Positions 43,103 through 51,422 of a stretch of 64,000 nucleotides of DNA are shown piece by piece; positions within the stretch are counted from its first letter, which is position 1; the number at the start of each line of letters is the position of its first letter. The translations under genes and the position numbers were made by a program. This DNA comes from Erysipelotrichaceae bacterium 66202529 (GTDB taxonomy: Bacteria; Bacillota_I; Bacilli_A; Erysipelotrichales; Erysipelotrichaceae): assembly GCA_017161075.1 (NCBI GenBank), contig CP046174.1:1116001-1180000 (forward strand). Direction: 5' to 3'. Below the pieces are notes generated by a model that worked only from the letters and a program-made list of their open reading frames with translations, was not told the DNA's origin and made no database searches.

Positions 43103-44133
43103 CGTAAAACTTGCCGAGAAGATGTGGGGCGACAGGTTTCAGGTCATCGTTGCCACCCACTTAAATACCGAGTGCCTGCATAACCATTTTGTGGTAAATT
43201 CAGTTTCCTTTCAGGACGGGAAGTACTACCACGATAACAAAGCCAACCTGCGACTGCTCCGTCAACGCTCCGATGAGCTTTGCAGGGAGTATGCTTTATC
43301 CGTTATTGAGCATCCGAGTGGGAAAAAGAAACCCTATGCTTTGTATCAGGCAGAAAAGAATGGGATGCCCACAAGGGATAATGTAGCACGGCAGGCGGTG
43401 GACGAAGCTATCAGCAAATCGTTCACGCTCAAAGACTTTGACCGCCAGATGGCAGAGATGGGCTACCGTGTGAGCTTTGACCCCAACCGCAAATATTGGA
43501 CGATAATCGGCAAAGGATGGAAACGCCCGAAGCGGTTATATAAGCTCGGAGAGGATTATACCAATGAGCGGATTACGGAACGTATCAGGGAAATTTCCTA
43601 TGCCGTGAAATTTTCCAGATTTGCAGAGCCGCAGAAATAGATTAGAGTTTATCGGCTCAAAGGCTCATTGTCTGGAACAAAGAAAATCGGGGGCTTGCGT
43701 GGTCTGTATCTCCACTACTGTTACAGGCTCGGCATCCTGCCAAAAGGAAGAAAACAAAATGTCGCAAGGCTTCACTATCTCCTAAAAGATGACCTGATGA
43801 AGATGGAAGCTATCTCACAGGAAACAAGGCTGCTCTGCCGCAATCGGATTGATACGGTGGAGCAGCTCTTGTCATATAAAGGCTCTCTGGAAACAGAAAT
43901 GGCAGAGTTGACCGAACAGCGAAAGGGCCTTTATTCTCTATCCCGCAAATCAGGCGGGGAAGAAAAAGAAGCGGTCAAAGCTCGGCTTACGGAAATCACA
44001 GAGAGAATGAAAGTCTTGCGGAAGGAGATCAGATTGTGCGGGGGTATCGAAGCCCGTAAAGATACCCTCAAAGAAAAATTATCGACCATACGGGCAGATG
44101 AACAAGAGCAAAAAGGAAAGGAGCTGATGACAA

Positions 44134-44945
44134 ATGAACACAGGCGGCGAAGCGGCAGAACAAATCGTTAGGATGAGCTTGGAGGGATTTGAGGTCGCTG
44201 TCAAAATCACAGGTGCAGGTGCGAAGAATATCGCAATCCTTCTGTAGTCCATTTTCAAGGAGGAACAGAAAACAAAGGGCAAGGCAAGGCTTACCAATAT
44301 GCTGCGTTCTGGCAAGGAGCTGAAGGTATTTACCGTGAAGAACTGTGACTTAAAGAAGTTTACGCAGGAAGCAAAAAAGTACGGCGTTCTTTACTGCGTG
44401 TTGGCAGATCGCAAGAACTAAGACCCTAATGCGGAAGTGGATGTGATTGCCCGTGCAGAGGACGCATCGAAAATCAGCCGTATTACAGAACGGTTTAAGC
44501 TGGCATCGGAAACCACGGCTTCCGTTGTGACCGATGTGGAGAAATCCAAAGAGGAAAAACAGGTCAGCCAGAGCCAGACATCGGTGTGCAGGAAAAGGCG
44601 GAGAAAGACAAGCTTTTAGATACTTTGATGGGAAAACCCATCCAAAAGGAGGAAAATGCCCCAAACCCCTCGGTGGCAAAGACCGAAAAATCTCCTCTGT
44701 CCGAGCCTACCTCAGAGCAGCCAAAGAAATCCGCAGAGGGGGCTACTACGACTAAGGACAAACCATCAGTCAAAGAGGAACTGCGGAAAATCAAGGAGAG
44801 CCGAAAGGAGCAGGAAGCGGATGCTTCTTCTGCCCTGGACAAAAGCCCTGCTTCTGACAGGGCGAAGAAACCGCCCGCAGGCAAGACGGAGCATAAGCAG
44901 CCCCAGAAGCGGAAACGAAAACCAAAATCGAAAGAAACGAGGTAA
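44134..44945 (+). pseudogene. pcfB: PcfB/DUF3801-like protein with stops and frameshift
   Basis: From ATG 44134 the frame gives NTGGEAAEQIVRMSLEGFEVAVKITGAGAKNIAILL, TAG, then SIFKEEQKTKGKARLTNMLRSGKELKVFT, then TAA after LADRKN, then VDVIARAEDASKISRITERF. Near 44580 it shifts to the frame encoding KDKLLDTLMGKPIQKEEN and a Lys/Pro-rich tail to 44945. Three lesions make it clearly dead. PcfB-like proteins accompany the VirD4 coupling protein in Gram-positive conjugation. Confidence 0.82.
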
Positions 44946-44950
44946 ACAGT

Positions 44951-45814
44951 ATGAGCATTTATGATGTATTTAGCGGCGGCAGCAAGCCCTTTGACAAAGC
45001 GGAATAGGCTGCCCAGAAGCAGGCACAGCGGCAGGAAGCCTATGAGCTGATTGACAATACCTGCTCGGAAATGATGGCAGACGGTGAGAGCTTCCGCCAG
45101 TATCTTGATGTGCAGGGGCGGTTTGACCGCTATTCGGTGGCAAATGCCGTTTTAGTATCGGCAAAGATGCCCGAAGCGACACAGCTCAAAGACTACAACG
45201 CTTGGAAGCAGAGCCGTGTTTATGTGAATAAGGATGCGGAAAAAATCGTTATCCTTGAGCCGAGCAAGGAGTACACCCGTGAGGACGGCACGAAAGCGGT
45301 GGGTTACAACGCAAAGGTGGTCTATGATATTTCCGAAACATCGGCAAAAGACAGGCAGCAGGCACAGGAGCCGAAAACCATGCGTGAGCTTGTGTCGGCG
45401 ATGATTGATGCAAGACCTGTTCCTTTTGTTCCCGTTGATGACCTTGAAATCCCTGCTTACTATGACAGCAAGCAGCAGACCATTTTCATTAAGACAGGGC
45501 TTACGGAGGAACAGCTCTTTGTCAGCATGGAAAAGGAAGTGTCGGCGGCGGTCTTTGACTTTAAGCACGGGCAGAGCCGTGATGCATCCGACTTCAAATC
45601 GTTTTGTGTTGCCTATATGGTCAGCACCCGTTACGGCGTGGATACCAGAGGTTTCAGCTTTGACCGACTGCCACAGGAGTTTTCGGAAATGGACACGCAG
45701 GTATTCAAAGGCGAGCTTGGCTCGATGCGTGATGTTCTCGGGGAAATCCAGAGCGATATGTTCAAGAGCCTTGAAAAGAACAAGCCGCCGAAGAACAAAG
45801 AGCAGGAACGCTAA
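44951..45814 (+). pseudogene. ICE protein resembling ArdC N-domain, early stop
   Basis: ATG 44951 gives MSIYDVFSGGSKPFDKAE then TAG at codon 19 (45005). The same frame then continues AAQKQAQRQEAYELIDNTCSEMMADGESFRQYLDVQGRFDRYSVANAVLVSAKMPEATQLKDYNAWKQ, like the ssDNA-binding N-terminal domain of ArdC-type antirestriction proteins. It runs to 45814. A product from ATG 45071 could exist. The assignment to ArdC is by pattern only. Confidence 0.6.
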
Positions 45815-45829
45815 TCGGAGGTACAGCCT

Positions 45830-46027
45830 ATGAAAGAGGAACGATACCACATCGCACTTGATAAGTACGACAAGAATATCGTTATCAATGCCTTGAACAC
45901 CTTGCGGACACGGCAGTTGCAGGAGGAACGCCCCACCGACCCTGTGGACGAGCTGATTGACAAGGTAGCAAATGCCCCGACAAGAAAGGTCAGGGTCATC
46001 TCGTGCAGGTGTAATGAGGAACGATGA
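45830..46027 (+). CDS. Small conserved ICE protein, paralogue of the gene at 18010
   Basis: The 65-residue protein (MKEERYHIALDKYDKNIVINALNTLRTRQLQEERPTDPVDELIDKVANAPTRKVRV) starts after CGGAGGTACAGCCT. It shares its core with the 18010-18204 protein. Position just before the virD4 relic matches conjugation modules of Tn1549-like elements. Function unknown. Confidence 0.78.
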   Translation: MKEERYHIALDKYDKNIVINALNTLRTRQLQEERPTDPVDELIDKVANAPTRKVRVISCRCNEER

Positions 46028-46337
46028 AAACAAAACGAGTCTGATACTTTCCCTCTGCGGTGTCATTCCTGTTGTGTGGCTTGCCTTGCTGACAGCCCCT
46101 TATGTCAGCAAGGCATCGTGGAGATAGTGAATGGTCTATCCGTGGCAGTAAATCATCCGTTTTCCATAACGGTGTGTGAGGACAGCGTAAAGACTATCCT
46201 TCTTTTTTTGCTTGCCTATGGGATGGGCATCGGTATCTTTCTTTCCACACGCAGGAACTACCGCAGGCGGGAGGAACACGGCTCGGCAAAATGGGGCAAT
46301 GCAAGTGCTTTAAATAAAAAGTACAAGGATAAGGATA
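46014..46337 (+). pseudogene. virD4: Stump of the VirD4/TraG coupling protein
   Basis: ATG 46014 gives MRNDENKTSLILSLCGVIPVVWLALLTAPYVSK (first membrane helix), a frameshift near 46112, then VEIVNGLSVAVNHPFSITVCEDSVKTILLFLLAYGMGIGIFLSTRRNYRRREEHGSAKWGNASALNKKYKDKD (second helix and start of the cytoplasmic part). It ends at about 46337, before any Walker motif. All further conjugation genes are absent, so the element cannot transfer itself. Confidence 0.85.
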
Positions 46338-47228
46338 TGGAGATGAACATAATGGTGAAGAAAACAGAGATAGTTATGGACGAATATATTGATGTATTGG
46401 AAAAGATAAAAGAGCGAATTATGCAAGCACAGTACCAGGTAATGAAAAATGCAAATGTCGAACGCAATATTTTATTTAATAGGGAACGTAATTCTTCGAT
46501 ACAGCCAATGGGGAAATAAATTTGTTGAAACGCTATTAAATGATTTGAGAATGGCTTATCCTAGTAGAGAAGGATATTTTGTTAGAAATCTTAATTATAT
46601 GAAACAGTTTGCGCGACGAATACCATCAGAAGAAATTTTGCATCAGGGTGGTGCAAAAATTAGTTGGCGTGCAATAAAATTGTTGATAGATAAGACGGAT
46701 AATCTAGAAGAGCATATGTGGTATACACAGCAATGTCTGGAAAATGGATGGTCTAGTACAGTGCTTTCACATCAGGTAGAAGTGGTTTGTATTATAGACA
46801 GGCATTAGCAGATAAAACAACAAATTTTAAGGAACAGTTAGCTAATCCTTTTAGTGAACAAGTAGAAGAAATTATAAAAGATTCTTATATTTTTGATTTT
46901 ATACCGAATGCGAAAAAGCTTAGAGAGATTGAGCTAGAAGATGCCCTTGTTCAGCAAATAACAAAGCTGCTGTTGGAGTTTGGGTCAGGCTTTGCTTTTA
47001 TGGAGTGGCAGTATCCGATTCGTGTTGGAAAAAGAGAGTTTTTCATTGACTTATTATTTTACAATGTGAAATTGCATTGTTATTTCGTAGTAGAATTAAA
47101 AACGGTGGAATTTGAGCCAGAGTTTGCAGGGAAGCTGTCTTTCTATTTATCAGCAGTACGTGATTTTGTGGGGATATGTTTTGATTTTGGTACTTATGTT
47201 GAGACTGTCGTGTTGCTTTCCAAACCAT
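46338..47228 (+). pseudogene. DUF1016 (YhcG) nuclease-domain protein, frameshifted
   Basis: Three frames join into one protein: DEYIDVLEKIKERIMQAQYQVMKNANVE, then NVILRYSQWGNKFVETLLNDLRMAYPSREGYFVRNLNYMKQFAR, then NPFSEQVEEIIKDSYIFDFI to FIDLLFYNVKLHCYFVVELK. The last is the PD-(D/E)xK motif of the DUF1016 C-terminal domain. Frameshifts lie near 46475 and 46785, and the C-terminus is broken at 47228. DUF1016 proteins are restriction-associated nucleases of uncertain role. Confidence 0.8.
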
Positions 47229-47540
47229 GACAACAAAACATGTCAACATTGATTTATATGCTGATGAATTGGATTTGATTTCTTCAGAGAGTAAAGCTAC
47301 TTAGAACAATATAATATAACATGTTTTTGATAAGTACAGATTTAAGGTTTCAAATTGATATATAGCACAAGTGAAAGAAAATGTGGAATTAAATAAAGAG
47401 AAGCCTATCAGAAACCTAAAAATGATAATTTAAAGCTATTTATTTATCCAATAGAAAAATGAAGAAGCAATAAAAGATGCGTTCAGGTATTTTCAGATGA
47501 TTTAAAATTATAAGGGTAATTGTTTGGAAGGAGGAATTAT

Positions 47541-48470
47541 ATGAAAGATGTAGTATATCAAGGCGAGCAGTTTAAAAAAATCATCGATATTATTGAATCA
47601 GCCAAAGAGAGAGCATATCGTAAAGTGAATGAAGAACTGATTTTGATGTATCGTGATATAGGTGAATATATCAGTAGAGAGTCAAAAAGTGCGGAATATG
47701 GAGATGCTTTTGTAAAAAGACTTGCTGAATTCTTTGCAGACAATTATCCTGAATTAAAAGGATTTAATCGTCGTGGATTGTATAGAATGAAGCAATTTTA
47801 TGAGATGTACAAAGACGAAGAAAAAGTGTCACCACTGGTGACACAATTGAGCTGGACAAATCATTTAAAGATTATGTCTGCGTGCAAAACAATGGAAGAA
47901 CGTATTTTTTACATGAATATGTGTGTGAAAGAGCGACTTTCAAAAAGAGAGTTAGAAAGACAAATAGATAGTAGCTATTATGAACGATATATGTTATCAC
48001 AAAAACCACTGACACCTGCTATTGAAGAATCAAAAGGAGCAACTAGAAATGTTTTTCTTGATAATTATGTATTTGACTTCCTTGATGTACCGGAAACTGT
48101 TTCTGAACGTGATTTGCAGAAATCTATTATACGAAATTTAAAAGATTTTATTCTAGAAATCGGCAAGGACTTTACCTTTATTGGAGAAGAATATCGTTTA
48201 TAAGTTGGTAAGCACGATTACTACTTAGATTTACTGTTTTATCACAGAGGACTTTCTTGCCTTGTAGCTTTTGAATTAAAAATTGGAGAGTTCAAACCAG
48301 AGTATGTTGGTAAGATAAATCTATATCTTGAAGCTTTAGATCGTGAAGTGAAAAAGGAAAATGAAAATCCAAGTGGAGGAGTGATTCTTTGTGCAAGTAA
48401 AGATGATAAAGTTGTAGAATTTGCACTTAGTTGTAGTTTGTCGCCAACAATGGTTTCAGAATTAATTTGA
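47541..48470 (+). pseudogene. Second DUF1016 (YhcG) protein with one nonsense codon
   Basis: ATG 47541 (after TTGGAAGGAGGAATTAT) opens a frame of 310 codons broken by a single TAA at 48201. Before it: the DUF1016 N-terminal domain (YREKVNEE-like helices, RGLYRMKQFYEMY, SWTNHLKIMSACKT). After it, in the same frame: VGKHDYYLDLLFYHRGLSCLVAFELKIGEFKPEYVGKINLYLE, the nuclease core. One base change would restore it, so inactivation is recent or the base is an error. It is not identical to the preceding DUF1016 relic. Confidence 0.82.
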
Positions 48471-48598
48471 AACTAATTGATAAGAGCCTGCTACAGAGAA
48501 AACTAAAGGAATATATCTAATTAGCTGAAACTGACTAGATAAAATAATGAAATAAATTTATTGATAAAAATCCTAGAAAAATAAAAAGGTTTGTAAAT

Positions 48599-48808
48599 AT
48601 GCTCTTGTTACGTTATGAGATAGCTAAGAATCGTGGCTTTGGAGACGAACTGGAACTTGCGATTTTGGCAAAGATGATGTTGCCAGAATACTATGAAACA
48701 GATTTTTATAAGGCATTACCCAGTCATTTGGATTCTGAAGGGAAATGGGATGAAGTTCCTGAAATACAAGCTGATATAAAAACTATGGTCGAAGATAAGA
48801 AAAAGTAG
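48599..48808 (+). other. Unrecognised 69-codon fragment
   Basis: The frame reads LLLRYEIAKNRGFGDELELAILAKMMLPEYYETDFYKALPSHLDSEGKWDEVPEIQADIKTMVEDKKK. It looks like protein-coding sequence but I do not recognise the family, and it has no clear ribosome site. It may be the tail of a larger lost gene. Confidence 0.35.
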
Positions 48809-49079
48809 AAGCATCATCTATAAAACAGAAGACGGACATACCAAAATTGATGTTAAATTGGAAGACGAGACTGTCCGGCTTACGCAGGCACAATTATTCG
48901 AACTCTACCAAACCAGTAAACCCAACATTAATGAGCATATTTTTGAAGAGGAAGAGTTAGATGAAAAATCAGTTATTTGGAATTTCCGAACAACTGCAGC
49001 TGATGGAAAAAGCTATAATACAATACACTATAATCTCGATTTGATTATATCTCTTATACAATTTGTAAGTATCAACTAG
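48807..49079 (+). pseudogene. rhuM N-terminal fragment
   Basis: The frame from 48807 reads IIYKTEDGHTKIDVKLEDETVRLTQAQLFELYQTSKPNINEHIFEEEELDEKS, matching the start of the RhuM protein at 16063. It is cut after about 90 codons (TAG 49077). No start codon is evident at its beginning. Confidence 0.78.
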
Positions 49080-49237
49080 AAAGAATAATCATACATATTG
49101 TTAAAGCACAGGGACAATTTTTGTAAAACCCATATTACAGCAAACATTATCTTCAGTTCTCCATTATTTTCAGAGATATCTATCACCCTTCTCGCATATA
49201 CTTCATTGATAAAGTATGTAAGGAAGGGGGGACTATC

Positions 49238-50149
49238 ATGGAAACAAGCATCCGTGTCGAGCAGCTCTGCAAATCCTATCAGGGAACACAGGTTGTTAAA
49301 AATATCAGCTTTCAAGTAAAAAAAGGAGAAATCTTCGCCTTTCTGGGGCCAAACAGCGCAGGGAAATCTACAACAATCTCCATTTTGAGCACCTTATTAA
49401 AAAAGGATAGCGGGACTGTCATAATCAACGGCTGTCATCTTGGACAGGAGGATGAACGTATTCGATCAGGTATTGGCATCGTCTTTCAAAATAGCGTTTT
49501 GGATGATTTGCTAACTGTTAAGCAGAACCTGATCCTGCGCAGTGCCCTGTATCACTTACCATTTAAACAGGCATACCAGCGTGTGCAGAAGCTATGTGAA
49601 ATATGCAGTCTGCATGACATTATGGAACAGCCGGTAGGAACGCTCTCCGGTGGTCAGCGAAGACGCTGCGATATAGCCAGAGCACTGATTCCGGAACCAG
49701 AAATACTCATACTGGATGAGCCGAGCACCGGTCTTGACCCCAAGGCGCGAAAGCAGCTCTGGGACACGATCTGCGCATTGCATAAGGAACGGCATATGAG
49801 CGTATTTATGACCACACATTATATGGAGGAAGCAGAAATTGCAGATCATCTGTGTATTATTAAGCAGGGAATCATCATTTTTGATAAGCCTATGCAGGAG
49901 GTACATAAGCAGTTTGCCGCAGAGCAGCTGCTGCTCTATCCAGCCAGTAAAGCACAGCTGATTACAGAATTGAACCGACATCATATACCATTTCATGAGC
50001 ATAACGAGGCTCTTTGCATACAAACAGGCGGTATGCTGAAAACCATGTCTGTTCTGCGCCTTTGCGAACGCTATATTCAGCGTTTTGAAAATCATCCCGG
50101 TAATATTGAAGAACTTTATTTGCAAATGCTTCAGGAGGAACAGGCATGA
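49238..50149 (+). CDS. ABC-2 type exporter ATP-binding protein
   Basis: The 303-residue ATPase has GPNSAGKST (Walker A, Ser for the usual Gly-Ala context), the Q-loop FQNSVLDD, signature LSGGQRRR, Walker B LILDEPSTGLD and H-loop TTHYMEEAE. The C-terminal domain is of the DrrA/CcmA type. GGAAGGGGGGACTATC precedes ATG 49238. Its last codons overlap the permease gene (ATGA), so the two form an exporter. The substrate cannot be told; drug or lipid export are typical. Confidence 0.92.
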   Translation: METSIRVEQLCKSYQGTQVVKNISFQVKKGEIFAFLGPNSAGKSTTISILSTLLKKDSGTVIINGCHLGQEDERIRSGIGIVFQNSVLDDLLTVKQNLILRSALYHLPFKQAYQRVQKLCEICSLHDIMEQPVGTLSGGQRRRCDIARALIPEPEILILDEPSTGLDPKARKQLWDTICALHKERHMSVFMTTHYMEEAEIADHLCIIKQGIIIFDKPMQEVHKQFAAEQLLLYPASKAQLITELNRHHIPFHEHNEALCIQTGGMLKTMSVLRLCERYIQRFENHPGNIEELYLQMLQEEQA

Positions 50150-51000
50150 TTTCTTTAATAAAACGAAACATACTGCTGTTCTTCAAGGATAAAACCTCGG
50201 TATTTTTTTCCTTTATGGCAGTATTTGTCGTGCTGGGACTGTATGTATGTTTTCTCGGTGATATGATGATTCAGCCGTTAAAGCAGGATTTTCCGAATAC
50301 CGCAAGAGAGCTGAGTGATACCTGGATCATGGCTGGAACGTTGGGAATTGTTTCCCTGACAACCTCTTTAAGTGTACTAGGAATCATTATTGAGGATAAA
50401 AGCAAGTCCATACTCAATGACTTTTATATTGCACCGATATCACAGATGAAGGTTACAAGTGCCTATCTGCTCTCCACCATATGTATAACATTTCTGGTAT
50501 CTGTCGTAACTCTGATTATCGGTGAGCTTTATATTGTGGCTTACGGGGGAACATTTTTAACGCTATCCGCATTGAGTAAGGTGCTGGGCTGTATGCTGCT
50601 GTCTATTCTGTCCTGTACCTCTATGCTATTCTTCTTCATGTCCTTTTTCAAAAGCGCAACAGCCTTTAGTAATATAACAACCATCATCGGAACATTATCC
50701 GGATTTCTTATGGGCATCTATGTTCCAGTAGGCGCACTCCCTAAGCTGCTGCAAACTGTCATATCACTGTTTCCGCCAAGTCACTGTGCTGCCTTATTTC
50801 GCAATATTATGATGGAGGATGTTCTGCAGCGAACCTTTCAGGCCCTTCCACCCGAAGCCCTGAGCGCCTTTAAAAAGCAGTTTGGATTGCTGTACACATA
50901 CGGGAGCCATACTACGAATATACTGGATAATATTTTGATTATCACTGCTATGGGACTACTGTTTCTTTTGCTTCAGTATGTGAAACAGCGTCGCGATTAA
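50146..51000 (+). CDS. ABC-2 type exporter permease
   Basis: The 284-residue membrane protein has about six hydrophobic segments, starting SVFFSFMAVFVVLGLYVCFL, and the ABC-2 family layout with a large loop after helix 1 (QPLKQDFPNTARELSDTW). It partners the ATPase encoded just upstream. Confidence 0.9.
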   Translation: MISLIKRNILLFFKDKTSVFFSFMAVFVVLGLYVCFLGDMMIQPLKQDFPNTARELSDTWIMAGTLGIVSLTTSLSVLGIIIEDKSKSILNDFYIAPISQMKVTSAYLLSTICITFLVSVVTLIIGELYIVAYGGTFLTLSALSKVLGCMLLSILSCTSMLFFFMSFFKSATAFSNITTIIGTLSGFLMGIYVPVGALPKLLQTVISLFPPSHCAALFRNIMMEDVLQRTFQALPPEALSAFKKQFGLLYTYGSHTTNILDNILIITAMGLLFLLLQYVKQRRD

Positions 51001-51422
51001 ATAAAACTGAAAACAAGCAAAGAGGGCATGCGATGTGAATATCCATATTGTTACGTGGTAAACAAAATGATATCACCGCTACATCTTTGCTTAGCCAGCA
51101 GCCTGATCTACCTTCCTATGCGTACGTACATGTCCAAAGGAAGGCTTTTTCTTACCAAGCTCTACCCATCTAGAAAAGCTGCCTGTAATCTTTGCATACT
51201 CTTCACATAGCAAAGAAGAAAAACAACTTCGACCATAGAAGAATTTCACAAAAGGAATAAAAGAATATCCTCGAGCGTTTCTGCTTTATCAAAATAAATA
51301 GGACAATATGAAGGATACACTGTACTTTGTAAATGACTTCTGTTATTGTTAAGATATAGAGCGTTAATTTGTGATATACTAATTTATACAACATGAAATA
51401 TTTTGTACAGGAGGATGGAGCA
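51001..51422. other. Intergenic region, no gene seen
   Basis: About 420 bp without convincing coding sequence. TATACT at 51375-51380 may be the -10 of the following gene; no well-spaced -35 is seen. Confidence 0.4.

Larger units (their letters stand above)
40825..44171 (+). pseudogene. MOBP-type relaxase of the ICE, split by a group II intron and a nonsense codon
   Basis: Exon 1 (40825-41147) starts MAVCEICDVKGRLDHPIDYAENPEKT and ends PEVAHEVG. Joining 41147 to 43103 restores HEVGVKLAEKMWGDRFQVIVATHLNTECLHNHFVVNSVSF in frame, including the His motif of the relaxase. A TAG at 43638 interrupts the frame after AEPQK. The same frame then continues IRVYRLKGSLSGTKKIGGLRGLYLHYCYRLG to 44171 with a coiled-coil region. 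Even after splicing, only the N-terminal relaxase domain would be made. The mobC stop overlaps the start (TAATG). Confidence 0.88.

Noticed and set aside
45152..46066. Open frame of about 300 codons on the - strand
   Set aside because: Antisense to the ArdC-like gene and its small neighbour; no ribosome site or family resemblance.
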